Shown in pieces: positions 46,480 to 54,562 of a stretch of DNA of 64,000 nt. Origin of the DNA: JBDFMH01 sp047238125 (GTDB lineage: Bacteria > Pseudomonadota > Alphaproteobacteria > Sphingomonadales > Sphingomonadaceae); the NCBI RefSeq assembly GCF_047238125.1, contig NZ_JBDFMH010000001.1, positions 868,001-932,000 of the forward strand, in the 5' to 3' direction. Each line of letters opens with the position of its first letter. Position 1 is the first letter of the stretch. Under the pieces are notes generated by a model, which was given only the letters and a program-made list of their open reading frames with translations, was not told the DNA's origin and searched no databases. The translations under genes were made by a program, and so were the position numbers.

Positions 46480-46483
46480 CGGG

Positions 46484-46708
46484 TCAGGCCGCGCCGGGCA
46501 GGTTCGGCTCGAGCAGCCGGTGCAGGTGCACCACGACATATTTCATCTCGGCATCGTCCACGGTACGCTGTGCGGCACCGCGCCAAGCCTTTTCGGCGGA
46601 CGCGAAATCGGGAAACACCCCAACAAAATCGATCTTCTCGAGATCTTCGAAGTCCAGTCCGCGCGGATCCTTCACGCGTCCGCCGAACACCAGATGCAGC
46701 TTGCTCAT
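46484..46708 (-). CDS. DUF4170 protein
   Basis: This 74-residue protein matches DUF4170 (MSKLHLVFGGRVKDP, then FVGVFPDFASAEKAWRGAAQ and KYVVVHLHRLLEP), a small family of unknown function in alphaproteobacteria. The start ATG 46708 has AGGGAA upstream. Its leader overlaps the terminator of mlaC, so it probably has its own promoter or depends on read-through. No signal peptide. Confidence 0.88.
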   Translation of the reverse strand: MSKLHLVFGGRVKDPRGLDFEDLEKIDFVGVFPDFASAEKAWRGAAQRTVDDAEMKYVVVHLHRLLEPNLPGAA

Positions 46709-46727
46709 CGTCGTTTCCCTGAAAAGC

Positions 46728-46760
46728 GATCGGCCGCCCGGTGGTGCCGGACGGCCGATC
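46728..46760 (-). terminator. Rho-independent terminator of mlaC
   Basis: A 14-bp stem (GATCGGCCG/CGGCCGATC plus TCCGG/CCGGG with one T-G pair) and a CACCA loop are followed on the minus strand by GCTTTTC. It begins about 25 nt after the mlaC stop and ends just before the DUF4170 ribosome-binding site. Confidence 0.8.
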
Positions 46761-46785
46761 ATACCCGCATTGTCGAGCAGACGCT

Positions 46786-47364
46786 CTAGCCGCGCTTGCG
46801 CATCAGCGCCACCAGCGCGTCGAACCCCTGCCGCTGGATCACGGCGTCGAAATCGGCCGCCTGGGTCAGGCTGAGGTTTATGCCGGCTACCGTGAGGTTG
46901 GACACCTTGTAGGCCGGGCCAGCCTTGTCGAGCGTCCACTCGGCGTTCACCGGCCGCGCTCCGGGCTTGGTCACGGTCGTCAATACCTTGGCGCCGTTCG
47001 GCGCCGGGATCGCGCGCACGACTTTCAGGTCGGCACGGGCGTAATCGAAAAGGCGATCGGCATAGGTGCCGATGATGAAGTTCGGAAAAGCGGCCTTGTA
47101 GGCAGCACGTTGGGCCGGCGTGATCTTGCCGGACCAGCGCCGGATCAATCGGTCGCCGATCGCATCGACAGCAAAATGCTGCGCGAGCAACGTGCGAAAC
47201 TGTGCTTTCGCGGCAGTCTTGTTACCGGACCGCAGCGCCGCGAAGCCTTCGTCTGACAGAGTATCGACAAACCGGGCGGGGTCGCTGCTGTCGACAGCGA
47301 GGGAAGGCGTGGCGGTGGCGGTCACTGCCACAGCACCAGCGGCCATCAGGGAAATGTAACGCAT
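46786..47364 (-). CDS. mlaC: MlaC/Ttg2D-family periplasmic phospholipid-binding protein
   Basis: The 192-residue protein has a signal peptide (cleavage near PSLAV) and the MlaC fold, which ferries phospholipids between the outer and inner membranes. Family text includes FRTLLAQHFAVDAIGDRL, PAQRAAYKAAFPNFIIGTYADRLFDY split over two helices, and AYKVSNLTVAGINLSLTQAADFDAVI. It is an orphan: no mlaA, mlaD, mlaE or mlaF is adjacent. A strong hairpin lies 14 nt before its start, and GGAG is the ribosome-binding site. Confidence 0.93.
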   Translation of the reverse strand: MRYISLMAAGAVAVTATATPSLAVDSSDPARFVDTLSDEGFAALRSGNKTAAKAQFRTLLAQHFAVDAIGDRLIRRWSGKITPAQRAAYKAAFPNFIIGTYADRLFDYARADLKVVRAIPAPNGAKVLTTVTKPGARPVNAEWTLDKAGPAYKVSNLTVAGINLSLTQAADFDAVIQRQGFDALVALMRKRG

Positions 47365-47378
47365 CGTTCAAACTCCGT

Positions 47379-47404
47379 GACGGGCGCAGCAATCTGCGCC
47401 CGTC
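47379..47404 (-). terminator. Hairpin between the stress operon and mlaC
   Basis: An 11-bp perfect stem (GACGGGCGCAG/CTGCGCCCGTC) with loop ATTG on the minus strand lies about 44 nt after the last gene of the stress operon and 14 nt before mlaC. It is followed by ACGGAGTTTG, which contains the mlaC ribosome-binding site. It may end the operon transcript or modulate mlaC expression. Confidence 0.6.
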
Positions 47405-47448
47405 TCTATGGGGTCATGCCTTTTCGGACATGAATGGATGTTGAGCGG

Positions 47449-48024
47449 TCAGACGGTGGGCTTGCGCACCGCGTCCGCTGCTGCAGTACCGGCGGAACCC
47501 GCAGCCTTCGCGGCGATGTCCACCAACTTGTTGACCTGGTCTTTCGCTGCGTCCTTGTTCAGGCCACGCTCGTCCAAGGCAGCCAATCCTGCGTCGCGCG
47601 CCGCGCCGGCCGCCTCGCGCACCGCGCCGTTAAGCTTCGTGCCGATCGGGCCGAGTAATTCCTTTTCCTTGTCCGAACGCGGTACCAGAGCACCGGCGAT
47701 CGCGCCCAATGCCAAGCCGCCGACAAGAGCCGCGATCGGATTGGACTCGATCGTCTGCCCCGTGGCACGTGCCGCGTCGCTCGCCTTTTCGCGGGCGGTA
47801 CGATAAGCTTCTTCGGCCTTCTCGCGAGCGGTCTCCAACGTTTCCGTCGTCTTGTCCTTCGCGACGACATAACCGTCGTGAACGGCGTCGCGCGCGGCGG
47901 TCGTCTTCTCCGACAGCGTATCGCGAACGACGTGGGTCTTCTCAGACAGGGTATCGCGCACGGTAGCGAGCTTGCTCTGCGCGTGGCCGTTGTCCTGGCC
48001 GGTCTGGTCGATCGTTGCAGTCAT
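47449..48024 (-). CDS. Amphipathic-repeat protein with a central glycine-zipper-like segment
   Basis: The 191-residue protein starts with about 90 residues of charged helical repeats (VRDTLSEKTHVVRDTLSEKT, a direct duplication of an 11-residue unit). A hydrophobic, glycine-rich segment follows (NPIAALVGGLALGAIAGALV), like DUF883/ElaB tail anchors. The rest is an Ala-rich helix. It is probably inner-membrane associated. It is the last gene of a four-gene operon, 2 nt after the previous stop. A stress-protective role is inferred from context only. Confidence 0.8.
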   Translation of the reverse strand: MTATIDQTGQDNGHAQSKLATVRDTLSEKTHVVRDTLSEKTTAARDAVHDGYVVAKDKTTETLETAREKAEEAYRTAREKASDAARATGQTIESNPIAALVGGLALGAIAGALVPRSDKEKELLGPIGTKLNGAVREAAGAARDAGLAALDERGLNKDAAKDQVNKLVDIAAKAAGSAGTAAADAVRKPTV

Positions 48025-48026
48025 GA

Positions 48027-48425
48027 TCAGATCTCCTTCTCGGGGGCAGCGAACAGCGGATCGGGTCCGCGCACGCCCGTTTCGTCATTGTAACCTTCGA
48101 GCACGGAAGGGGTTGCGAGAGGCTCCGGCGTTTTGCGCGTCAGCCGGTCGATCATTGCAGCGAAGCCGCGGCGAAGCGGCTTCTGGACAACCAGTGCCAC
48201 CGCCGCCGCCGCCGCCGCGCCGGCGGCGACAGGTCGCCGCCGGACCAGATCGACAGCATCGTCCGCAAACTCCTCGCCGCGCTCTCGCACCGTCTCTATG
48301 GCCGAGCGGGCGATATTGCGTGGATCGAGCCGGGTTTGCAGTGCTGCCAACGCTTCCGCCATCCCAGCGCGTGCCGTTGCCGCCTCCACCTGCGCCGCGC
48401 GCAGTTTTGCAGTCGCCCGGCTCAT
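48027..48425 (-). CDS. DUF3618-like small membrane protein
   Basis: The 132-residue protein has an N-terminal helix rich in Ala and Arg that ends in a LDPRNIARSAIETVRERG-like segment, typical of DUF3618 proteins. A single hydrophobic segment (RRPVAAGAAAAAAVALVVQ) and a basic tail follow. Its start overlaps the stop of the holin-like gene by 4 nt. It should be a single-pass inner-membrane protein; no catalytic motif is seen. Confidence 0.8.
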   Translation of the reverse strand: MSRATAKLRAAQVEAATARAGMAEALAALQTRLDPRNIARSAIETVRERGEEFADDAVDLVRRRPVAAGAAAAAAVALVVQKPLRRGFAAMIDRLTRKTPEPLATPSVLEGYNDETGVRGPDPLFAAPEKEI

Positions 48426-48811
48426 AGTCGACCGCCTTGGGTGACGGCGGCATGGGCCTCCTCGACGACCTCCACGGGCGCCTTCGGCGGGAAGGCTTGC
48501 TTCAGGCCGATCTTGGCCATGATGCCGGCCAGCACCAGCCCGGCAATGCCAACCAAGAAACCGGCTGCGACCGGACCGATGAACCGGCCGAGGCCGATCA
48601 CAAGCCCGACCAGCAACATCACGACGGCAGCCTGCGCGACCAAGTAGGCGCCGGCCAGCAGACCGATCCCCACCCGGGCGCTTTCGACCCTGTGTTGAAC
48701 ACCGGCGATCTGCACTGCGATTTCGGCGCGCAGAAGCCGCTGAGCATTCTCGAGCAGGCGCGAGAACAGCGTGCCCAGCGGCGCATCATCGTCCGGTTTT
48801 GCCCCCGTCAT
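48422..48811 (-). CDS. Phage-holin-like / DUF1469 two-TM membrane protein
   Basis: The 129-residue protein begins at ATG 48811 (MTGAKPDDDAPLG). A helical N-terminus (LFSRLLENAQRLLRAEIAVQ) precedes two hydrophobic helices with glycine motifs (about residues 48-75 and 80-103). This is the Holin-X / DUF1469 architecture found in chromosomal stress loci with DUF3618 proteins, not in phage lysis cassettes. It begins 4 nt after the previous stop and overlaps the next gene. Confidence 0.82.
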   Translation of the reverse strand: MTGAKPDDDAPLGTLFSRLLENAQRLLRAEIAVQIAGVQHRVESARVGIGLLAGAYLVAQAAVVMLLVGLVIGLGRFIGPVAAGFLVGIAGLVLAGIMAKIGLKQAFPPKAPVEVVEEAHAAVTQGGRL

Positions 48812-48815
48812 GACG

Positions 48816-49394
48816 TCAGAGGACCACGCCGTCCGTCGTCGATCCCACCGTCGTCTTCGGCGCATTCGATGTGTGGGGTGGCGTGTCGAGGTCGGCGAGC
48901 GACTTGTCGGCGACGCCCTGCGCAGCATCGGCACCTGCCTTGATCACGCGCGCCACGACGAAGCCCAGCGCCGCGGCCGCCCCGATCGCAAGCGCGGGGC
49001 TTTTGCGGACGGCGTCGCGCGCTTCGGCGACCAGATCGTCGATATCCTTGTTACGCAGCGTCGTCGAAAGGCCGGAGATGGCCTGCGCGGCCTGACGGGC
49101 ATAGGCACCATATTGCTCGCCCACCTTTTCATCGATCTGGCCGGCCGCATCCTCGACAAGGCGTGATACGCCGTCGAGCGCATCGGTCGCCTTGTCCTTG
49201 CCCTGAACCGCATAGGTGCGTGCCTTGTCGGCAGCCTGGCCCTTCAGATCGGTCGCTTTTTCGGCGATCTTGTCCTTCGCGGCCTGGGTCCGGCTGGACG
49301 GCTCGGTCTGGTCGAAGGACGGGTTCGTCGTATCATCGACGCCAGCACCGGTGATGATGCTGTCGGTGCCTTCGGGGAAGCCATTGTTGGCCAT
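48816..49394 (-). CDS. DUF883/CsbD-like stress-associated protein
   Basis: The 192-residue protein starts at ATG 49394 (MANNGFPEGTDS), with GGAGACAGAAG upstream. After a disordered N-terminus there is a long charged helix (KDKIAEKATDLKGQAADKAR) resembling CsbD/DUF883 proteins. A helical middle follows, then a short hydrophobic segment (SPALAIGAAAALGFVVARVI) and a Thr/Ser-rich tail. It is the first gene of the four-gene operon, behind an EcfG-type promoter at 49428-49453. It is probably membrane-tethered and induced by general stress. Confidence 0.82.
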   Translation of the reverse strand: MANNGFPEGTDSIITGAGVDDTTNPSFDQTEPSSRTQAAKDKIAEKATDLKGQAADKARTYAVQGKDKATDALDGVSRLVEDAAGQIDEKVGEQYGAYARQAAQAISGLSTTLRNKDIDDLVAEARDAVRKSPALAIGAAAALGFVVARVIKAGADAAQGVADKSLADLDTPPHTSNAPKTTVGSTTDGVVL

Positions 49395-49427
49395 CTTCTG
49401 TCTCCGTGGAAATTGGTTCGGAGCAAC

Positions 49428-49453
49428 AACATCCGCCGGCCCGCGCCTGTTCC
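49428..49453 (-). promoter_or_regulatory. Probable EcfG (general stress sigma) promoter of the 49394-47449 operon
   Basis: On the minus strand GGAAC and TGTT are separated by 17 bases, close to the alphaproteobacterial EcfG consensus GGAAC-N16/17-CGTT with one mismatch. The -10 half ends 33 bases before the ATG at 49394. It lies in the eno upstream region, which is divergent. Confidence 0.6.
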
Positions 49454-49539
49454 ATCTCGGCCAGGAGAATTGCCTATCCAGATCATGGCCGATAGAGCGC
49501 GAGCCGAAACCAGTCCAGCGAGAAAGGTTCGTATCCGAA

Positions 49540-50817
49540 ATGACCGCGATCGTCGATATCCATGCCCGCCAGATTCTCGACAGCCGCGGCAATCCCACGG
49601 TCGAAGTCGATGTGACGCTGGAGGACGGCAGCTTCGGCCGCGCGGCAGTGCCGTCAGGCGCATCCACCGGCGCCTATGAGGCAGTCGAGCTTCGCGATGG
49701 CGATAAGGCACGCTGGGTCGGCAAGGGGGTGGAGAAGGCCGTCGAGGCGGTGAACGGTGAATTGGCGGTCGAGCTTGAAGGGCTGGAGGCCGAGGACCAG
49801 TCCGAGATCGACGCCGTGATGATCGAGCTGGACGGGACCGAGAACAAGTCGCGGCTGGGCGCCAACGCGATCCTCGGCATCAGCCTGGCGACGGCGAAGG
49901 CCGCGGCGGAAGCGCGCGGCTTGCCGCTCTATCGCTATGTCGGCGGCACTGCGGCGAACGTGCTGCCGGTGCCGATGATGAACATCATCAACGGCGGCGC
50001 ACATGCCGACAATCCGATCGACTTCCAGGAATTCATGATCATGCCGGTCGGCGCGGAGAGCTTCTCCGAAGCGCTGCGCTGCGGAGCCGAAATCTTCCAC
50101 ACGCTGAAGAAGGCGCTCCACGACAAGGGTCTGGCCACGGCGGTCGGTGACGAGGGCGGCTTCGCCCCGAACCTTGCATCCGCACCCGACGCGCTCGACT
50201 TCATCATGAAATCGATCGAGCAGGCCGGCTATCGTCCGGGCGAGGATGTCGTGCTGGCGCTGGACTGTGCGGCCACCGAATTCTTCAGGGACGGCGCCTA
50301 TCATCTGGATGGCGAAGGCCGGACACTTTCGCCGGACGAGATGGCCGCCTATCTCGCTGATCTGGCTGCCCGCTACCCGATCCTGTCGATCGAGGACGGC
50401 ATGGGCGAGGACGATCGCGCCGGCTGGAAGGCACTGACCGATCGCATCGGCAAGACCGTGCAGCTGGTCGGCGACGATCTGTTCGTCACCAATCCGCATC
50501 GTCTGTCGGATGGCATCGCCGAAGGGCTCGCCAACTCGCTGCTGGTCAAGGTCAACCAGATCGGCACGCTATCCGAGACGCTCGAGGCAGTCTCGATCGC
50601 GCAGCGCGCGGGCTATACCGCCGTTATGTCGCACCGGTCGGGCGAAACCGAGGACTCGACGATCGCCGACCTCGCGGTCGCCACCAACTGCGGTCAGATC
50701 AAGACCGGGTCGATGGCGCGTTCGGATCGGCTGGCTAAGTATAATCAGTTGCTGCGGATCGAGGAGGAGCTGGGCGCGATCGCTCGATATCCCGGGCGCG
50801 CTGCGTTGAAGCGGTGA
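49540..50817 (+). CDS. eno: Enolase
   Basis: The 425-residue glycolytic enzyme converts 2-phosphoglycerate to phosphoenolpyruvate. Motifs include the N-terminal IVDIHARQILDSRGNPTVEV, AVPSGASTGAYEAVELRD, GGAHADNPIDFQEFMI (catalytic region), metal ligands in LALDCAATEF and LSIEDGMGEDD, the lysine region LLVKVNQIGTL, and SHRSGETED near the C-terminus. I place the start at ATG 49540 (MTAIVDIHARQ), with AAAGG upstream; the longer open frame is not coding. It is first in the eno-ftsB-pdhA-pdhB series. Confidence 0.98.
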   Translation: MTAIVDIHARQILDSRGNPTVEVDVTLEDGSFGRAAVPSGASTGAYEAVELRDGDKARWVGKGVEKAVEAVNGELAVELEGLEAEDQSEIDAVMIELDGTENKSRLGANAILGISLATAKAAAEARGLPLYRYVGGTAANVLPVPMMNIINGGAHADNPIDFQEFMIMPVGAESFSEALRCGAEIFHTLKKALHDKGLATAVGDEGGFAPNLASAPDALDFIMKSIEQAGYRPGEDVVLALDCAATEFFRDGAYHLDGEGRTLSPDEMAAYLADLAARYPILSIEDGMGEDDRAGWKALTDRIGKTVQLVGDDLFVTNPHRLSDGIAEGLANSLLVKVNQIGTLSETLEAVSIAQRAGYTAVMSHRSGETEDSTIADLAVATNCGQIKTGSMARSDRLAKYNQLLRIEEELGAIARYPGRAALKR

Positions 50818-50867
50818 GCCGCATTTTCCGCTTGCTTCGCGGCCGTCATCCTGATTCTGTGGCGGCC

Positions 50868-51182
50868 ATGAAGCGCACCCGTTTCAACCGTCGCCTGCTG
50901 GTTTCTGCCGCGATTCCTGCGGTCGGCCTGCTGCTGCTCGCCTATTTCGTCGGCTCGGCGGTGATCGGCCCGAACGGCGTGATGGCGTTCGGCGACTATC
51001 GCCGGCTGAAGGAACAGCGCGCGGTGGAGCTGCAGCAGGTCCAGGCGGACCAGCAGAAGCTGCACGCCCGGCTCGCATTGCTGGATCCGCGGCGCGGGGT
51101 CGATCCCGATCTGGCGGACGAGCTCGTTCGCCGCCGAACTGATCAGGTTCGCGAAGACGAAGTGATCGTCCGCCGCCGCTGA
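50868..51182 (+). CDS. ftsB: FtsB/DivIC-family septum formation initiator
   Basis: The 104-residue single-pass membrane protein links FtsL and FtsQ at the division site. A basic N-terminus is followed by one transmembrane helix (LLVSAAIPAVGLLLLAYFVGSAV) and a short periplasmic coiled coil (YRRLKEQRAVELQQVQADQQ). I use ATG 50868; an in-frame GTG at 50814 overlapping the eno stop would add 18 residues. The location between eno and pdhA is standard in alphaproteobacteria. Confidence 0.87.
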   Translation: MKRTRFNRRLLVSAAIPAVGLLLLAYFVGSAVIGPNGVMAFGDYRRLKEQRAVELQQVQADQQKLHARLALLDPRRGVDPDLADELVRRRTDQVREDEVIVRRR

Positions 51183-51265
51183 TCGCGGTGCCGCGCGGTT
51201 GCGGAGCCGCGCGTCGCAGGCCTATAGACTGCCGCACGATAATCCAGCTCGAGGAGCCCGATCCC

Positions 51266-52369
51266 TTGGCAAAGGCAGCCCAGCCGCGCGCCGCGAAACC
51301 CGCTCCCGCCCGCAGCCGCGCGCCGCGAGCCGCGGCCGAACCCGCCGCACCGCCCGCGACCCCGAACCGCGAGCGACCGGCCGAACCACAGCGTTACGAA
51401 GCGTCCAAGGCGGAGCTGCTCGAATTCTACCGCCAGATGCTGCTGATCCGTCGTTTCGAGGAGAAGGCGGGCCAGCTGTACGGGCTCGGCCTGATCGGCG
51501 GTTTCTGCCATCTCTATATTGGGCAGGAAGCCGTGGCGGTCGGGCTCCAGTCCGCGCTCGAGGTGGGCAAGGATTCGGTGATCACCGGCTATCGCGACCA
51601 TGGCCATATGTTGGCTTATGGCATCGATCCCAAAGTGATCATGGCCGAGCTCACGGGGCGCGCCGCCGGCATCTCTAAGGGCAAGGGCGGGTCGATGCAC
51701 ATGTTCTCGACCGAGCATAAATTTTATGGCGGGCACGGAATCGTCGGCGCGCAGGTGAGCCTGGGGACCGGCCTGGCTTTCGGCCACAAATATTCGAACG
51801 ATGGCGGCATCGCGATGGCCTATTTCGGCGATGGCGCTGCCAACCAGGGCCAGGTCTATGAATCGTTCAACATGGCCGAGCTGTGGAAGCTGCCGATCAT
51901 CTTCGTGATCGAGAATAATCAATATGCGATGGGCACCTCGGTCAATCGCGCATCGTCCGAAGACCAGCTGTATCGCCGCGGCGAAAGCTTCCGCATCCCC
52001 GGCATCCAGGTCGACGGAATGGACGTGCTGGCGGTGCGCGGTGCCGCCGAGGAAGCGGTGAAGTGGGTGCGTGCCGGCAAGGGACCCGTGCTGCTCGAAC
52101 TCAAGACCTATCGCTATCGCGGTCATTCGATGTCCGACCCGGCGAAATATCGCTCGCGCGAGGAAGTCCAGTCGGTGCGCGACAAGTCCGACCCGATCGA
52201 GCATGCGAAGAAGGAGCTCGAGGCGCTCGGCGTGAAGGAAGACGAGCTGAAGGCGATCGAGAAGGAGATCAAGGCGATCGTCGCCGAGTCCGCCGATTTC
52301 GCCGAGGAAAGCCCCGAGCCCGATCTGGCGGAACTGCACACCGACATACTGGTCGGCAGCTACCCCTGA
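51266..52369 (+). CDS. pdhA: Pyruvate dehydrogenase E1 component, alpha subunit
   Basis: The 367-residue subunit binds thiamine diphosphate and decarboxylates pyruvate together with PdhB. The TPP motif is clear (FGDGAANQGQVYESFNMAEL through IENNQYAMGT), and YRYRGHSMSDPAKYR is the conserved phosphorylation-loop region. The first 50 residues are an Ala/Pro-rich linker. The start is TTG 51266, chosen because GAGGAG lies nine bases upstream. It precedes pdhB by 51 nt. Confidence 0.96.
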   Translation: MAKAAQPRAAKPAPARSRAPRAAAEPAAPPATPNRERPAEPQRYEASKAELLEFYRQMLLIRRFEEKAGQLYGLGLIGGFCHLYIGQEAVAVGLQSALEVGKDSVITGYRDHGHMLAYGIDPKVIMAELTGRAAGISKGKGGSMHMFSTEHKFYGGHGIVGAQVSLGTGLAFGHKYSNDGGIAMAYFGDGAANQGQVYESFNMAELWKLPIIFVIENNQYAMGTSVNRASSEDQLYRRGESFRIPGIQVDGMDVLAVRGAAEEAVKWVRAGKGPVLLELKTYRYRGHSMSDPAKYRSREEVQSVRDKSDPIEHAKKELEALGVKEDELKAIEKEIKAIVAESADFAEESPEPDLAELHTDILVGSYP

Positions 52370-52420
52370 TCGCCGGCTTTTCCTCGCCCGAACGCCCCGC
52401 CTTTCCCTGAAAGTCAGACC

Positions 52421-53872
52421 ATGTCGATCGAACTGAAGATGCCCGCGCTTTCGCCCACGATGGAAGAGGGCACGCTCGCCAAATGGCTCGTCAAGGAAGG
52501 CGATGCGGTCAAGTCGGGCGATATCCTGGCCGAGATCGAGACCGACAAGGCGACGATGGAGTTTGAAGCCATCGACGAGGGCACGATCGCGAAGATCCTG
52601 GTGTCGGAAGGCACGGACGGCGTGAAGGTCGGTGAGGTGATCGCGATCATCGCCGAGGAAGGCGAGGATGCCGGCGCGGCCGAAGCACCGCAAAAGGAGA
52701 ACGCTCCCGAGAAGCCCGCCGCGAAATCGGACGACAAGCCCGGCGAAAAGGCGTCGGGCGACAAGGCGGCCGCGCCTGCACCGGAGGGCGGCGAGGCGGC
52801 CCCGGGTCAGATGGAAACAGGCGCGCGTGATCTGGTTGCAGCGGTGGAGAAGACCGAAGTGCGCGACCCGGAGGTGCCCGCCGGCACCGAGATGGTGAAG
52901 ACCACGGTCCGCGAAGCGCTGCGCGACGCAATGGCCGAGGAGATGCGCGGCGACGATCGCGTGTTCGTGATGGGCGAGGAAGTCGCGCAATATCAGGGCG
53001 CCTACAAGGTTACGCAGGGGCTTCTGGACGAGTTCGGCGATCGTCGCGTGATCGATACCCCGATCACCGAATATGGTTTCGCCGGCGTGGGCGCAGGCGC
53101 CGCGATGGGCGGGCTGCGGCCGGTGATCGAATTCATGACCTTCAACTTCGCGATGCAGGCGATAGACCACATCATCAATTCGGCGGCGAAGACCAACTAT
53201 ATGTCGGGCGGTCAGATGCGCTGCCCGGTCGTGTTCCGCGGCCCCAACGGTGCCGCGGCGCGCGTGGGCGCGCAGCACAGCCAGAATTACGGGCCCTGGT
53301 ATGCCAGCGTGCCCGGCCTGATCGTGATCGCACCCTATTCGGCGGCGGATGCCAAGGGGCTGCTCAAGGCCGCGATCCGCTGCGAGGATCCGGTCGTGTT
53401 TCTCGAGAACGAGCTGCTCTACGGGCAAAGCTTCGAGGTGCCAAAGCTCGACGATTATGTGCTGCCGATCGGCAAGGCACGGATCGTGCGCGAGGGCGCG
53501 GACGTCACGCTCGTCAGTTACACGATCGGCGTCGGCGTCGCGCTGGAGGCCGCGGGCAAGCTGGCCGAGGAGGGCATTGAGGCGGAAGTGATCGACCTGC
53601 GCACGCTGCGCCCGCTCGACACCGAAACCGTGCTCGCCAGCCTGAAGAAGACCAACCGCATGGTCGTGGTCGAGGAAGGGTGGCCGACCTGTTCGATCGC
53701 CAGCGAGATCATTGCGATCGCGATGGAACAGGGCTTCGACGATCTCGACGCGCCCGTGCTGCGCGTGACCAACGAAGACGTGCCGATGCCCTATGCCGCC
53801 AATCTTGAAAAGGCGACTTTGGTCAACGCGGCGGCGGTGGTGAAGGCGGCGAAGACGGTCTGCAACCGCTGA
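52421..53872 (+). CDS. pdhB: Pyruvate dehydrogenase E1 component, beta subunit, with N-terminal lipoyl domain
   Basis: The 483-residue protein has an N-terminal lipoyl domain (about residues 1-78, modified lysine K43 in IETDKATMEF). An Ala/Glu/Lys-rich linker follows to about 145, then the transketolase-like E1-beta body (MGEEVAQYQGAYKVTQGLL, AMGGLRPVIEFMTFNFAMQA, PYSAADAKGLLKAAIR) and C-terminal domain. Fusion of the lipoyl domain to E1-beta, not only E2, is usual in alphaproteobacteria. It depends on lipoylation, and lipA begins at the right edge of the window. It is convergent with the Tad genes, 12 nt apart. Confidence 0.97.
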   Translation: MSIELKMPALSPTMEEGTLAKWLVKEGDAVKSGDILAEIETDKATMEFEAIDEGTIAKILVSEGTDGVKVGEVIAIIAEEGEDAGAAEAPQKENAPEKPAAKSDDKPGEKASGDKAAAPAPEGGEAAPGQMETGARDLVAAVEKTEVRDPEVPAGTEMVKTTVREALRDAMAEEMRGDDRVFVMGEEVAQYQGAYKVTQGLLDEFGDRRVIDTPITEYGFAGVGAGAAMGGLRPVIEFMTFNFAMQAIDHIINSAAKTNYMSGGQMRCPVVFRGPNGAAARVGAQHSQNYGPWYASVPGLIVIAPYSAADAKGLLKAAIRCEDPVVFLENELLYGQSFEVPKLDDYVLPIGKARIVREGADVTLVSYTIGVGVALEAAGKLAEEGIEAEVIDLRTLRPLDTETVLASLKKTNRMVVVEEGWPTCSIASEIIAIAMEQGFDDLDAPVLRVTNEDVPMPYAANLEKATLVNAAAVVKAAKTVCNR

Positions 53873-53884
53873 CCGCCCGCCCGG

Positions 53885-54562
53885 TCAGGCAGTGAACTTG
53901 TCGCAAGTCGATCGCGCGGAGGCGGGGATGCCGCCCGACTGGATCACCTGGTTCACGCGTTGCCGCACGTTGAAGGCGCTCTGATACTTCAGCACCTTGC
54001 TGCCGAGCAGATCCCGGCCGAACGGTGACAGCGCCTGATAGCGATACTCGACCTCGACGAACATCATGGCAGTGCCCGGTGATGCCTTGATCGCGTTGTT
54101 CGCAGGGCCAAGGCCATCGCGCAGAACCGCATTGTTCTGGCCGGTCCCTTCCGGGCCATAGGCGGAAACGAAATTGCGCATGCCGGCGCAGCGCTGCCAG
54201 CGGATATACTGCCCCTGCAGCGCGGGATTGGTTTCGGCGTTGTTTTCAACGCTGGACAGGATGATCCGGCCGTTGCGCGCGAACCCGATATCCTGGCCGA
54301 CGAACTTGGCACCTTCCATCAGTTCGTTGACGTCGACTTCGGTAATTGTCTCTCGCACGCGGGCGGCGTTATCCGCCGCCGTCATCGCGATCTGGCTCAC
54401 GCGCAGGTTGGCAACGCCATAATTCGCCACTTCGAGCCCGGTCAGGCCGAGCGACAGCAGCACCGGCAGCGAGACCGCGAACTCGATCATGGCCAGGCCG
54501 CGTTCGTCGCTGCGCAGCCGGCGAGCCAGGGTGGCGAGGCGGGGCAGGAGATCAGCTTTCAT
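53885..54562 (-). CDS. TadF/TadE-like pilus assembly pseudopilin
   Basis: The 225-residue protein has a pseudopilin-like N-terminus: a basic region (LARRLRSDERG), then the hydrophobic TadE-type segment LAMIEFAVSLPVLLSLGL with the invariant Glu. The rest is periplasmic, with two Cys (RCAG and STCDKFTA). The start ATG 54562 overlaps the preceding stop by 11 nt. It is the last gene of a three-gene TadG-TadE-TadF-like unit. It is probably cut by a TadV/CpaA-type peptidase, not encoded here. Confidence 0.88.
   Translation of the reverse strand: MKADLLPRLATLARRLRSDERGLAMIEFAVSLPVLLSLGLTGLEVANYGVANLRVSQIAMTAADNAARVRETITEVDVNELMEGAKFVGQDIGFARNGRIILSSVENNAETNPALQGQYIRWQRCAGMRNFVSAYGPEGTGQNNAVLRDGLGPANNAIKASPGTAMMFVEVEYRYQALSPFGRDLLGSKVLKYQSAFNVRQRVNQVIQSGGIPASARSTCDKFTA

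Noticed and set aside
48422..48811. Prophage lysis gene (holin-like)
   Set aside because: No endolysin, spanin or other phage gene is nearby, and the operon context is chromosomal stress proteins.
50814..50867. GTG start for ftsB overlapping the eno stop
   Set aside because: It would add 18 residues not typical of the family; the ATG at 50868 gives the usual length, though the GTG cannot be excluded.
51143..53428. A 761-codon minus-strand open frame
   Set aside because: It is antisense to pdhA and pdhB, which carry all catalytic motifs.
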